From: Lepidostoma basale
Lineage: Eukaryota > Arthropoda > Insecta > Trichoptera > Lepidostomatidae
Direction of reading: 5' to 3'
Length of the DNA: 64,000 nucleotides
Assembly: GCA_022606425.2 (NCBI GenBank)
Contig: JAHDVF020000219.1
Span: 62,001 to 126,000 of the forward strand
The position numbers and the translations under genes are program-made. The notes beneath the pieces are model-generated. The model saw only the letters and a program-made list of their open reading frames with translations, did not search any database and was not told where the DNA came from. Shown piece after piece: positions 32,255 to 45,200 of this stretch; positions within the stretch are counted from its first letter, which is position 1, and each line of letters starts with the position of its first letter.

Positions 32255-32940
32255 TCAAATCAAATCAGTTCAGTTTCTCGAAAGATATTACAAACAACAA
32301 TTATAATTTAAGGCCTATTGAGAACAGGTAAAAATAAAATATATAATACCAGGAATGCATGAGAGATGGTTCGACTTTAGGAATACATGATACTCTCTAA
32401 AGTCAAGAGTATTTGTTTTATGAACGTGCTTTCACTAATATGAAAGACGTTGCGATCATGTTCAGCAGTTTGATTGCTCTCCCCACCGGCATCACCAGAG
32501 GCAGGTTGGTTCTGCATGTTGGGACATAAAACAGTCTGTGCTGACACTGTCAAAGAAAACCCCATCCGGAACATAAAGATGGATACCCTCCAAGATGGCA
32601 GAATTCTCAAAGGATCCCCTGATAAGTCTGAAGAAATGGGTAAGTGTGAATCCATCCCTTCGTGTCTGTAGACTATTGGTCCCCAGCATGCCCAAAAGGA
32701 ATGCAGTGGAATAAAGCCACGGATAGCTACCAAACTCTATCATGTAGAGATATCTCAAAAATCTTTTCTGAACCCTCTTTAACATGAGCTAGAATCTCGC
32801 CTCGTGGGGACTCCATATCACCGAACCACACTCGAGCCGGCTCCCGACCAATGAGTTATACAGAATTCGCAAAACATAGGGATTTATGAAAACTCTACCA
32901 GTTCGGAGAATAAATCCCAACATTTTCAATGCAACTCACA
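32255..32940 (-). mobile_element. LINE fragment (family F2), reverse strand
   Basis: From right to left: a decayed SLVGSRLECGSVIWSPHEAR, then MLKRVQKRFLRYLYMIEFGS, PWLYSTAFLLGMLGTNSLQT, GSFENSAILEGIHLYVPDG, and a 3' UTR with tail complement CAAATCAAATCAG. Confidence 0.85.
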
Positions 32941-33719
32941 CAATTGTAGTATTATTTCACATTTATAATCGAAATAAAATATGAGATCAGACACACAGAA
33001 ACCTCTCGACTTCCAATAATAAAATGGCGGTACATTCGGCCCCATAAATCTCCATATTGCAATTTTTGTTAATTGTGCTTACAGCCTGGTAAATATAATA
33101 CTTTTAAGATGGCATTGCGTGCAACCTTCTGCGCTATTCCATCTTAAGGTGAGCTTCCGATGTACAGCTTGCGTTTAGGCAATTTAAACCACGAGTTTGT
33201 ATACAAATTATACATAATTGTCTCGTTATTCTTTTTAATTAACATGTTTATTTATATACAATATATAGAAAAAAACGGTGTTTATAAATAAGCATATTTT
33301 AAAATAAAATTAATCGTAGTAAAAAAGCTGTTGACGTGATTTATGAATAATTAAAAATATACAATCTAAATTTTATTATTAATATGATTGTTTTTATATA
33401 TTGTGTTATTAAGTGCAGAAGTATAAAGGTTCATTTCACTGTTTTTATAACTAATTTAGAATCGCGAGGTGACGACAGCAATTAACTGTCAAGGAATCGA
33501 ATGATTAAGTTATCGTCTTATGGACCTTAGACAGAGGCAGTAAACCGAATATAGCATCCTGTGGTACACCACACTCCAAAAATTTAACAAAATATGTTAA
33601 TGTAATGATCACACATCGAAAAGTTATATGGTATGGATGGGTCTGAAAAGGTGTTATCTCTCGTCCTTCTTTGCCATTGTGTTGGAAGGTTTGGACGATT
33701 TTTGTTATTTCCAGGGGTG

Positions 33720-33875
33720 CTGGGTATAATCTTCTTCTTTTTGTCCTGTCACACTTCCGTGGTGCATAGGGCCTCAAGGAACCTTCTCCACCCGACTCTA
33801 TCGCATGCCTGATGCCTAACGTCATCCCAAGTGAGGCCTGCCGCTTTAACCTCGTCCTGCAGGGTATGATACCTG
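33720..33875 (-). mobile_element. LINE fragment (family F5)
   Basis: Complement of CTATG.ACCACGGAAGTGTGAC and GCAGGCCTCACTTGGGATGA; only the distal end is present. Confidence 0.8.
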
Positions 33876-34024
33876 CTGGGTATAATACTCTTATATTAAT
33901 ATAAACGAGTATATTAAATAATCTTTCAAGACACTACGTGATAGAATTAGGAACTCAAGGATAAGGGAAATATGCGAGGTCGAGGATGTCGTTAGGTTGG
34001 GAAGGGAAGAAAAGGAAAGTAAGG

Positions 34025-34275
34025 AATGCAGTGAGAATGAAAGTGAAAGCGAATGAATGAAGAAATAATGGTTAAAAAGTATATGTTAGTATGGTAAATG
34101 GAACTAGAAAAGACACGATAAAAAAAATCAAATACTAAATTTCGGCCACGTGAGAAGGCGGAGAAATTGACGTGCGTACATGATATGACGTATGAATGTT
34201 GAGAAAGAACAGTGTGGCGGGCCATTATTTCTGCCTACCCTTTCGGTGAGATGGCGTGATGGTTGGTTAGTTAAT
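34025..34275 (+). mobile_element. LINE-T fragment
   Basis: GCGAATGAATGAAGAAATAA through GGTGAGATGGCGTGATGGTT and GGTTAGTTAA. The frame is lost. Confidence 0.75.
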
Positions 34276-34539
34276 TCATATCCATTTTTTTTACAGGGTT
34301 ATTTTTTTAATTTATCGAGTTTATGTGTTTTAAAAATGAATTTAAAAATAGCTCTTGGTCATAATCAAATTAATAGTTTTTTCTTAATTAGTGAACATAA
34401 TATTGTTATTCATTATCAATACAATCTATCCAAATTAGGATATACATAGGTTGCCTTTTATGTTTTTACAATCGAACAATAGATGGCGTTAGTGAGTTAT
34501 GGTATCACTGTATTTGTGAACATTGACGTTTGTTATTGC

Positions 34540-35140
34540 GAAGCCAGTGGCAACATAGTAATTGACCGATTAGGTTGTTGATAGTGAGCGTTTAAAAGAA
34601 ACAAGTTTGTGCGAAAATGAAGATCACTTGTAAAGGTTTTCGTTGGATGATTTTTTATGATTTAAAAAAAGGCCTTACTCGACAAAAATGCATAGAATCG
34701 CGTCGTGCAACTTTTGGTAATGAAGCACCATCAGAGAAGACTGTTTACAATTGGTTTGCAGAATTTTGTCGTGGTCGTGCGTCCGTCAGTGATGAATGAC
34801 GAGAAGGTTGGCCAAAATCGGTTGTCATTCCGAGAAACATCGATGCTGTGGGCATTATGATTAAAAAAGATCGGCATGTGACTTACAGACAGATAGAGGC
34901 CACTCTTGGCATAACGCAGACTGCAATACAATCGATTTTGCATGAGCATTTAGGTGTGAGAAAGATTTGTTCCAGATGGATTCCGCATAATTTGACCGAA
35001 ACGAAAAACAGCCTCGTGTTGATTGGTGTCATGAAATGTTGAAAAAATTCGACCAAGGAAGGTTCAAAGTCCGTATACACCATTATTACAGGACACGAAA
35101 CTTGGATATATTTGTATGAACCTGAAAACAAACAAAAAAT
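34540..35140 (+). pseudogene. Mariner transposase N-terminal half, disrupted
   Basis: Reads KGFRWMIFYDLKKGLTRQKC, EAPSEKTVYNWFAEFCRGRA, stop, REGWPKSVVIPRNIDAVGIM, IKKDRHVTYRQIEATLGITQ, SILHEHLGVRKICSRWIPHN, then after frame shifts GHETWIYLYEPENKQK. This is the helix-turn-helix DNA-binding half plus the start of the catalytic core of a mariner transposase; the first catalytic block GDE is GHE here. The rest is cut off by a LINE F2 insertion at 35143. Confidence 0.85.
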
Positions 35141-35142
35141 CT

Positions 35143-35668
35143 GAGGTATCTCTACATGAGGGAGTATAGTAGTTATCCGTGGCTCTATCCCACGACATTT
35201 CTTTTAGGAATACTTGGAACCAATTCTTTACAGCTTCAAAGAGATGGACATCTAATAACCCATTTCTTTAGATTAATTAGGGGATATTTCGAGAACTCAG
35301 CCGTACTGTAGGATGTTGGTCTTTTTGTCCCCGATAGATATCTCCAACAGCGACAGCATAGATTGTTTTACCTACCAGCCACCCGAACCAATCTGCCTAT
35401 GGTGACACCGGTGGGAAGAGCAATTAGTCTGCTGAACGCGGTCTCATCGGAGATCGACGTCTTTCATATTTGTGAAGGTACGTTCAGGAGACAAATACTC
35501 TTGACATTAGAAAATGTCTTGTCTTCCTAATGTCGAACCATGTCGAATGCGTTCCTGGTATTATGTTGTATGTGTATAATATTTTACCTGTACTCAATAG
35601 ATGCCTTAAACATTTTGCTGTTTGTAATATCTTTTGAGTTAATAAACTGATTTGATTTGATTTGACTC
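35143..35668 (+). mobile_element. LINE fragment (family F2) with (TTTGA)n tail
   Basis: CTGAGGTATCTCTACATGAG start, then PWLYPTTFLLGILGTNSLQL-type text, SSEIDVFHICEGTFRRQILL, a 3' UTR with AATAAACTGATTTGATTTGA and an end at 35668. It truncates the mariner at 34540-35140. Confidence 0.85.
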
Positions 35669-35871
35669 AGAACCATATGTCACCACTGGCTTGATGATGG
35701 TGTTATAAATACGCATCTCTAATTCATTATGCATTCTGAAAAAGTCTCTCTTTGATTTATTTTATATGTAATTTGTTTAAAGGTTTTTTCCCTAATATAA
35801 TATAATAATGTTCTGCCTGTTATTTTACTTGATATCAATAGATGAATTAATATTTGTTTGTCTAAATATTA

Positions 35872-37151
35872 GGTCCTTACATATGAAATTGGCGTTTTGT
35901 ATGGGAGGAACATAAAGTTGATTTTTTTTAAATATAATATATTTATTTAATCAAAGTATGTACCATTGCTATCTATGCACTTTTGCCATCTCATAGGTAG
36001 TTCATCGATCCCTTTACTAAAATAACCATTCGGACGGGAATCAATAAAATCTTTGAAGTCGGTTTGGACTGCCCCATCGGAGTTGAATTTTTTCCCTTGC
36101 AAGAAGTTATCCAAATTTCGAAAAAAATAGTAATCTGTTGGGGCAAGGTCCGGAGAGTACGGTGGATGTCTTAGACATTCCAATTGAAGCTCTTCTAATT
36201 TGGTAGCCGTCTGTTGTGCAGTGTGTGGTCTAGCGTTATCATGAAGCAGCAGTGGCCTAGAGCGATTAACCAGCCTCGGTTGTTTAGCAGCTAGCTTTTC
36301 CATCATGGTTTGCAGTTGCTGACAATAGACATCTGCCGTAACCGTCTGGCCAGATTTAAGAAAGCTGTAGTGAACGACACCAGCACTAGTCCACCAAACG
36401 CTCACAAGTAACTTTTTTGGAGTCAATTTTCGCTTGGGGCATGGTTTGGCTGGTTCGGCAGGGTTCAGCCATTGCGATGAGCGCTTCCGATTATCATACA
36501 GGATCCATTTTTCATCACAGGTAATGATTCGATTCAAAATCCCTTCATTATTGTGCCGGTTGGGTAATGCAACGCAGCAGTCAACGCGCGTTTGTTGATT
36601 TGCTTCACTCATTCGTGAGGTACCCACCTTTCAAGCTTTTTCACCTTCCTAATTTGCTTCAAGTGGATTAAAACAGTTTTATCACTAACACCGCAGCCTG
36701 CAGCTAACTCGGACGTGGTTTGCGATGGATCCGCTTCCACAATAGCCTTCAATTCTTCATTATCAACTTGGTCTCCGGCCGTCCACGGGGCTTGTTCTGC
36801 AGGTCGAAATTTCCAGAACGAAAACGTTGGAACCAAAAACGCACTGTGTTTTCTTTTGCGGCACCGTCGCCATACACATCATTAATCCTTCGAGCCGTTT
36901 CTGCAGCACTGGTGCCACGGTGGAATTCGTACTCGTAAATAACGCGATATTTCAAGTTTTCCATTTTGTAAACTGAGTGACGCAAAGAAAAAAAAAACAA
37001 TTGAGGAAAAACAAATGAATTATAATTTTCGAAACACAAATACTTGAGGAAATAGCTGTATAAATTTTGATTTGGAATTCCTAACCAAAGAGAAAATATT
37101 TGAGATCAAAGTTGCCAGTACGGCAAAACGCCAATTTCATATGCAAGGACC
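35872..37151 (-). mobile_element. Mariner element, full length (about 1.28 kb), TA-flanked
   Basis: TIRs GGTCCTTACATATGAAATTG at the left and the complement CAATTTCATATGCAAGGACC at the right (about 29 bp, one change), each next to TA (35870-35871; 37152-37153). The length matches complete mariners. It encodes one transposase on the minus strand, damaged by two frame breaks. Confidence 0.93.
35947..36984 (-). pseudogene. Mariner (DD34D) transposase with two frameshifts
   Basis: Start about 36964 (MENLKYRVIYEYEF). The N-terminal helix-turn-helix reads VIYEYEFHRGTSAAETARRI and KENTVRFWFQRFRSGNFDLQ. After a frameshift near 36770: NEELKAIVEADPSQTTSELA. After a second near 36615: MSEANQQTRVDCCVALPNRH, catalytic ITCDEKW, LLHDNARPHTA and HPPYSPDLAPTDYYFF, ending at 35947. 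The second and third catalytic Asp are 34 residues apart, the mariner DD34D signature. WVPHE and YSPDLAP are family landmarks. All catalytic residues remain, so inactivation rests on the frame breaks. Confidence 0.9.
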
Positions 37152-37596
37152 TAATATCTTTGAGAAATAAATTGATATGATTTGTTTTTGCAATTTTACC
37201 CTATCGATTAAAATTTGTAATTATCTTCTTATGAAAAACAAAAAAAACAATGAATATATAATTTTGTTAATATTCATAATGGACTTGACATATCATCAGC
37301 TATTTGCTTGTTTCTGTCATGTCCAATATTGTAATAAAATCAAATAAAAAAATATTGTTTATTAATATATTCAGAATCTATTTTAATTACACGAATGAAA
37401 CGTTAAAACACTATTTTAGAACTCATTCAAGTTCGATATTCGAATGTTAAGCAATGGTATTTTATATTATTAATCGGTTCGATTGACTTAAAGTTTTTGA
37501 TCGCGTCTTTTAAAATTTGGTTTTTTTCCTGCTTGGTATAACTCCTTTGATGTTTTTGTAAAAACAAAATATCCATTCAAAATAGAAATGGATATA

Positions 37597-38344
37597 CGAG
37601 GTGTGGCAATTAAATTCCGAGAATTTAATTGCGGCGTAGGAACCGGCAACACTGCATGACTGACGAGCATGCGCCTGGTTAGATAGGTTCTTCCACTCAG
37701 TCGCAGTGAAGATTTCATGGTAATCGGGCATCTGGTTCGTTTTTTACGTGTGTTTTTTTCGGATACAAGTTTTTTAACTCGGTCGCAGAAATGACTGACC
37801 CGTAGACAAAGCCTACAGTGTGTGGAAGAGAGTGGGGAGCGCCCAACGAAAGTAAGGGTGTCAAAATCGCGGCTGAAGGCAATGCTGATGATTTTCTTCG
37901 ATATTAATGGGATTATTCACCGTGAATACGTTTCTGAGGACCAGACAGTGACTGGAAAGTTCTATATTGGAGTCTTGGAGCGGCTGGTACAGCGTGTTTT
38001 CCGTAAACGACCCGAAATTGCATCATGATAACGCGCCGGCTCATTCCTCCTTGATTTTGAGGGAATAATTGGTGAAATAAAGTATCCCAACGTTACCGCA
38101 TCCACCCTACAGTCCCGACTTGGCCCTGTGACATATTTTTCTTCCCTAAAATGAAGAGTCACCTTAAAGGAGCCCATCATGGCAGTGTGGAGGCCGTCCA
38201 GGAAGGCCTACCTTTAGAGGAATATCAAGGCTGCTTCCGAACATGGGAGAAACGTTGGAAACGTTGTTCTGTTAAAAAATTTGGTTGCTAACTTTATTTG
38301 CCTGTTTTAATTACAAATTCTCGGAATTTAATTGCCACACCTCG
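37597..38344 (+). mobile_element. Mariner deletion derivative, TA-flanked
   Basis: TIR CGAGGTGTGGCAATTAAATT at the left and its complement AATTTAATTGCCACACCTCG at the right, with TA on both sides. About 748 bp. The interior retains SKSRLKAMLMIFFDINGIIH, REYVSEDQTVTGKFYIGVLE, RLVQRVFRKRPEIAS, then an out-of-frame HDNAPAHSS and HPPYSPDLAL. The N-terminal DNA-binding half is deleted. Confidence 0.9.
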
Positions 38345-38361
38345 TATTATTAATTTTTTTC

Positions 38362-39160
38362 TTTTGAAGTGAAGCATGAAACGTGCAAAAGAAGGATGAA
38401 AGGAGAATAAATGCACTAGAAATGAGTGTGTTAAATCTGTTTATAATATGATAGTGTTAAATGCAAAAGTTAAAATTGAATGCAGTGCAAATGAACGTGC
38501 CATGGACAAAATAACGAAAGGCTCGTTAAGATAGTATGGACACATGGAAATAATGAATGAAGAAATAATTATAAAGCTAAGATGGCAGTGCACAATGGGA
38601 TTCTTGTGCTGACCCTTATGTATGGAGGTACAGCATGGAACTGGTAAAAGAAGGATGAAAGTAGAATAAATGCAGTGGAAATTAAATCTCTAAGACGAGT
38701 GTGCGATAAATGATAGAGTGTCAAATGCAAATATAAGAAGTGAAACGGTGCGAATGAAAGTGTTATGAACAAAATAATGAAAGGCTCGTTAAGATGGTTT
38801 GAACACACGGAATGAATTAGTAAAGACAGAATGGCGAAGAAGGTATATGTAAACGACGTGAACGAAAATAGCAAAAGAGGAAGACAGAGGAAAACTTGGC
38901 TCGATCAAATCAATCAAATATTAAATGTCGGCCACGTGAGAAGTCGGAGAAATCGACGTGCGTGCATGACAAGGTGTAGAGGAAGCGAGAGATGTATGTC
39001 AGGACAGAACAGTGTGGCGGTCCATTCTATCTGCCTACCCATTCGGGGAGACGGCATGATAGTTAGTTAGTTAAGAAAATATATGTAAACGATGTGAACG
39101 GAACAAGAAATAGAGGAAAACGTGGCACGATCAAACATTTAATGTCGGCCACGTGATGAG
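38362..39160 (+). mobile_element. Two successive LINE-T copies plus a third fragment
   Basis: 38362-38575 is a worn fragment. 38578-39076 is a clearer copy (AAGATGGCAGTGCACAATGG to GGCATGATAGTTAGTTAGTT). 39077-39160 repeats the GTAAACGATGTGAACGGAAC to ATTTAATGTCGGCCACGTGA segment. The NRF-C start codon is about 95 bp downstream, so this deposit occupies the likely promoter-proximal region. Confidence 0.82.
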
Positions 39161-39255
39161 AGAAAAATGTGAATTTTATTTCCTATTAATAAAGATGAAG
39201 AATTGATGACGTGAATATTAAACACATTTTTGAATTAGAAATAAACAAAGTAAAC

Positions 39256-42200
39256 ATGAAAACGACTTTAGTTTTTTTGAGTTTGATTATACTCGTTAAA
39301 AGCTTTGAAGCAGGTAAAAGTGAGAGAGGATTGGGGAATTTTCTGGACGTATCATGGAACCTTCCAGAGCCGCAAGGAGCACCCAGGTCCGACTGCGAGA
39401 GGGACATCCAGGACATGTACTCCAACCTAAGAAACTTGACTCTCTGGGCGTTTGAAAGTAACTATCTTAAACCTGGGAATATTGGACATTATCAAGACTG
39501 CTGGAGGTGTATGTAATAATGTGTGTTGTGTGTAGTGTGGGACGCAAGTGCGAGGGCACCGTCAGGGTTGCTGCAGGGGAACCAGGGCCACTATGGAAAC
39601 TGGGACGAGTGTGTTGGTGAGCCTAGACCCGCAGACGGGAGCCTCGGAATGCCTCGGCAGTACTGCATAGCTCACACTTACCTCAGATCTTTCCCTACTA
39701 TGGAGTATCCGGAAGACAGAAATCCACACGATACTGCGTATGGCCAGTTATATGTAAGTAATATGATTTTATTTGTTTGTCATCATCAGTCATTAGTCCT
39801 TCATTGTTGGACATAGGTCTCCCTTCCCGACTTTCACGACTCTCCATCCCTCCCCACTCAGTGTCATTGACCTCCTGCCATTCTTTTAATGTTACCAGAT
39901 CAGTTTGATTGTAGTCTATCCAGATTTCTGTGGCCGGTTCTCGGTCGCCACTCCAGGTGGCGAACCGAAACATGTCAGTCTATTTATAGTAAAATGGCAA
40001 AACGTATTGACTACAAATCAACTATTGACTGTCAAATTGACAGTTTGTAAAAACAATGTTGCTAGTTTAAAAACCAAACCTCTAAAAAAAACACCTTATA
40101 TATAATATTCATGTTTATTTCAGAAATCTTCGCATGGATTTACGCTGAATGGAAGCTTGGCATTGTGGGGGTTTTGCGCTCCGGCGAGTTGCAACCACAC
40201 GGAGCTGTCGACCCTCCTGCAAGATCACTTCCACAACGAGTCCCTCAAGATCCACGAGGCTACCAGAATACCGGAGACCATTCAGGAATCTAATGACACT
40301 GTTAGACATGAAGTCCAAGCTAAGGTTATATCGCCCTACTTGTGTCAAGATACAAATGGATATTCCTACTTGTTTTTTGGACCGGGCACTGTGTCATTCT
40401 TGTGAGTACTCAAAGTTTTCTCGTTCTGATACTAAAATAACAAATCAAATGATTTTACTGAAATCTCTTGATGGAAGTTCATTTTAAATAATAATTAAAT
40501 AAAACGATGTTTTTTAACTACTTCCACTTTTGTCTTTATTTAGACAGCGACCGGTTTCGCCAGGCTCGCTGGCATCGACAGACTGGGATTTATTTTCTCA
40601 TATATTTTGTATGGAACGTTTTTTTAAAGATATTAAATAAACGCTTACCTCAAATAATGTGTCGCTATGTGTTATTCGCCATGACAATCAATAAATCACA
40701 AAGCCAATCCTTGGGTGTTTGTGGCCTGAATCTAGAAAATGAATGTTTCTCTCACGGTCCATTGTACCTAGTATCAGACTGTACTAGTCTGTCGATGCCA
40801 GCGAGCCTGGCGAAACCGGTCGCTGTCTTAATAAAGACAAAAGTGGAATTAGTTAAAAAACATCGTTTTATTTAATTATTATTTAAAATAATTGGTTTGA
40901 AATAATTGTTTGAAATTCCTTCAACAATTTTATATGATAACTAACTAACTAACTAACTAACCATCACGCCGTCTCCCCGAAAGGGTAGGCAGAAAGAATG
41001 GACTGTCACACTTTAACCGATGCGGCACTCCATCCTTCTCTTTTCGCCCAGATGGTAATGCAAAGTGGACCAATTTTGTAGCCTTGTGGTACTCCAAAAT
41101 AAAATAAAACATTTAACAATTTCAATATTTCTTCTTCCTTCTCGGCGCCACCTCTCGTTATGGGATTTTGCCTCCTCTACAAAAGTCCTCTACTGGCTCC
41201 TGTCCCTGGTTATCTCTCTTCATTCTTTATATCTTTTCAGTTTCCTCTAATCGTTGGTCATTATGTTTTTTAAATTTAATTTAAAATACGAAGAAATTGT
41301 TACCTCTACTTCAAGTAGCTTTTAAAAACTATCACTAACTGAGAAGAGAAACCAACCTATCTCTGGTGATCCCGAAAAGGATAGCAAAGCTGCTGAATAG
41401 AATTATTCTACCAAATCACAGCCATGGTTTGGTAGAATTTGGTTGGTGCTCGGAACGCCAATAATTTTACCTTGGAAAATCCAGTTTTAAAAAATTTTCA
41501 ATTGACGACTTATTTACTTAGTATTTTCAAATGAAAAGGGTTTATTTAAATAGGTTATTGGTCTAAAGTCTATCCAAAAATGAATTTATAAACTGTGTTT
41601 TGTGTAAAACTTTATAACTTTAATATAATCCTGATTTTTGTTTTTCAATTTAGATTGATCTGTGCATTTGCAGTTGTGATTGTGCTAGCATCGAGCTGTT
41701 CTCACTGGTACAAGAGACGCAAAATGGATGATGGTGGTATATATCAAGATACATTATTATTTTTTTATGTTTGGAATAATTCAGGCGATTGAGTATTCAA
41801 GAATTTTTTAATATCGTTTTTTGAACAGTGATGTAAACCCTCGATATATTGATTAATATGAATGAAAACGCCTGTTTTCTAGAATTTTTATTACCTATAC
41901 TTTATGGGAATGACATGTATCGCCTTTCTAATGCATTATAATAATAATAATAATAATAAATTGGATAATTTATAAAGCGCCATTTTTATGAATTGCTCAT
42001 CTCAAGGGCGCTGTAGAAGATGCTCTGTTTTATCAATCTTAATGTTTTGGCACATAGTAAAAGTTCACAAATTATTTCCAAGAATTTGGGCGTTCCCTCA
42101 TAAATCATCCTGTTGCACTTCACACAAATCTTGTTCACACTTCAAATCTCTTTTATAGAAATTATATAATTTATTGTAGGAGTGATAAATTTCACCTTCC

Positions 42201-45200
42201 TAGGATAGGAAGCGAAGCATGGAACTGGCAAAAGAAGAATGAAAGTAGAATAAATGCTGTAAAAATGAGATCTCTTAGACGAATGTGTGGATACTTTGTG
42301 TATGATAGAGTGTGGAATGAAAATATAAGAAGTGAATGCGGTGCGTATGATGGTGTTATGAACAAAATAATGAAAGGATCATTAAGATGGTTTGCACATA
42401 TGGAAATAATGAATAAAGAAAGAATGATAAAATAAAAAAATGTTAATGATGTAAATGGAACCAGGAATAGAGGAAGACCGAGGAAAACGTGGCACGATCA
42501 AATAAATCAAATATTTAATGACGGCCATGTGAGGAGTCAGAGAAATCGACGCGCGTGCATGAAACGATGTATAAATGTTGAGGAAGCGAGAGAAATATGT
42601 CAGGAAAAAAAATGTGGCAGTCTATTCTTTCTGCCTACCCCTTCGGGGAGCGCCGTGATGGTTAGTTAGTTAGTTAGATTAGAAAGATCATTCGAAATGT
42701 TTTGAGAGTGTTAAAATCCAACATATCTGTGAGAATAGTGTGGGGTACAAAAAAGGATAGTAGTTATACTTCCTGAGGTATAATTATCTCAAAATAATTA
42801 TTGGATCCTTAATATAATAGTTCCAAGATGACTGTTTTTCTCTGGGGTCCCAAATGATGGAGCCGTATTCCAAATTACTGCGAACCAGCGCTTCATATAA
42901 TATATAGGATTATGTCCAATGTTAATGACGCCTAGCAAACCAAGTCGCAAAAAGATTATTATAGAAAGCTGACGTTAAACATTATAGAGTTGAATGTAAT
43001 TATTATGATTCTGGTATCTGTGATTGTCCCAGAGATTTAAAAAGATGATTCTTACAGATAAAGGAGTATCTGATACGGTGAAAGCACTATCTCTAATATC
43101 CAACATGAAGAGACTGTGTTGCCAAGGACCAGAGGAGCTGCCAGTTCTGAATGGTCTGAGAATGATAAGCATTCTATATGTCGTAATGGGACATCGCTTC
43201 ATGTACTCGATGCACTTTCCACACTATAACTGGAGTTATTTTGAAAAGGTATGTTTTGTAACTAACTAACTAACAATCACACCGTCTCATGGACTTCCAG
43301 ACTGTCGTCAGAATGGACTGCTATACTTTTCGCTCCTGACATGCTTCTCTCCTTTTATCAAAATTCATTCATCGTGTCATACATTCGGAAGTTGAATCTA
43401 ATCGTCTCGTATTTGGACATTTTCAATGTCAGTGCGGCAGTATTCTTAAAAAAATATATTACAAATTCTCAAAAGAGTATTGCCTCACTGACGTCGACAT
43501 ATTTGGGTTCCTTCTGATATGTATGAATTTTTGGTTTCATGTTGTTTTATCTTTGAAACAACTTTTTGTGTCCAGTCGCCTAAATGTCGCCTAAATGTTT
43601 TCGTTTGTTATGTCTCATTTTTGTATTATGAATAAATAAATAAGTAAATAAAAAAATGCACGCACGTCGATTTCTCCGACTTCCCATGTTGCCGACATTC
43701 AATATTTGATTAATTTGATCGTGCCACGTTTTCCTAGGTCTTCCTCTATTTCTAGTTCAATTCTCAAGTTCTTTTTTATCATTCTTTCCATGTGTACAAA
43801 CCACCTTCTTCGTCTTCATGTCCTGTCACACCTCCGTGGTGCATAGGGCCTCAAGACTGTGACCGACTCTATTACATGCCTGATGCCTAACATCATCCCA
43901 AGTGAGGCCTGCTGCTTTGACCTCGTCCTGCAGGGTTCTTCTACTGGTGGCTCTAGGTCTGCCTCGCTTCTTCTTTCCCCACATAGGGAACCAATCTAGT
44001 GCGCCCTGAGCGATGCAGGCTGGGTTCCGTCTCAGAGTGTGACCGATCCACAGCCATTTGCGTTTAGCGACTTGTTCTCTGATTGGCTTTTCGCCTGTCA
44101 TGGTCCAGAGAACGGCATTTGACACTGTTTGGGACCAATAGATGTTGAATATTGAGTATATATACATACAAATCATCTTTATGATCCGTTAATTATTTTG
44201 TCCATGACACTTTCATTCGCACTCTATTCACTTCTTATGTTTCCATTTGACACTATCATACGCTGTTTTTCGATTTTATTGGTAAATAATGATAAAATAC
44301 TACACATTCAAAACATTATATAAAACCTGAGAAAGCTGAAACATGTCATTCCATTTGGAAATGAAACGTTTTCATTCGTATTAATTACTGTTTTTCGACT
44401 TTTGTCCTTACATTTTTCTTACAGTTTACTACCAAATTTGAGTGGACTTTTGTTACCTCTGGTGATCTGGTGGTGGACAACTTCTTTTTAATAAGTGGAA
44501 TCCTCACATCTTACAAGTTGCTGAAGTGGGAACCAGGGTCTTCTATGAATTTCGGGAAGCTGATTTTCTCCAGATACTTTAGGTAAATTTCATAAATATT
44601 GTACATTCATCGTGAATTCATACATTATTTGAACAACAACAACAACAAAACCATCACGCCGTTTCACCACAGGGATAGGCAGAGAATGGACCGCCACACT
44701 ACTCTGTCCTGGCACACTTTTCCAGCTTCTTCCACATTCATACAACGAATCATACATCCACGTCGATTCTTCCGACTTCGACCTGACCAACCTTCAAAGT
44801 TTCATTAATTTGATCATGCCATATTTTCCTTGGTCTACCTCGACTCCGCACTCCATTTACATCGTTATAATATACTTTCTTAACCATTACTGCCTAATTA
44901 CTGCCAATTAAAAAAAGTGGATACGTGGAACATTAATTAAATCATTTAACAGCTAATTTAAAAAACGGTGGATATGTGTAACATAAATTAAATAAACACG
45001 AAAGTCCGGATCGTCCATGTCAACATGCGCAACATCGAAAAAAACATTATGTGTTATTACATTATGTGCTAAATTAAAAAAACGGTGGATTCGTGGAACA
45101 TAAATTAAATAGACAAATGTGCACCTTCTAAAAATAACATTTTGTGTTAAATTATTTTTATTTTATTATTTTATTTTATGTCATTGTATTTTATATTATT

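Larger units (their letters stand above)
30373..39255. other. NRF-B to NRF-C intergenic region (8.9 kb)
   Basis: No host gene supported. It is a layered transposon deposit: LINE F5 (30470), F7 (30850), SINE-T (31490), F6 (31680), F2 (32255), mariner pieces (34440, 35872, 37597), LINE-T copies (34025, 38362, 38578), with AT-rich spacers at 31900-32250 and 32940-33500 in which I see nothing recognisable. No clear promoter for NRF-C could be picked out. Confidence 0.6.

Noticed and set aside
30373..39255. Extra host exons between NRF-B and NRF-C
   Set aside because: All longer open stretches read as LINE, mariner or SINE sequence; no stretch with NRF or other host protein similarity was found.
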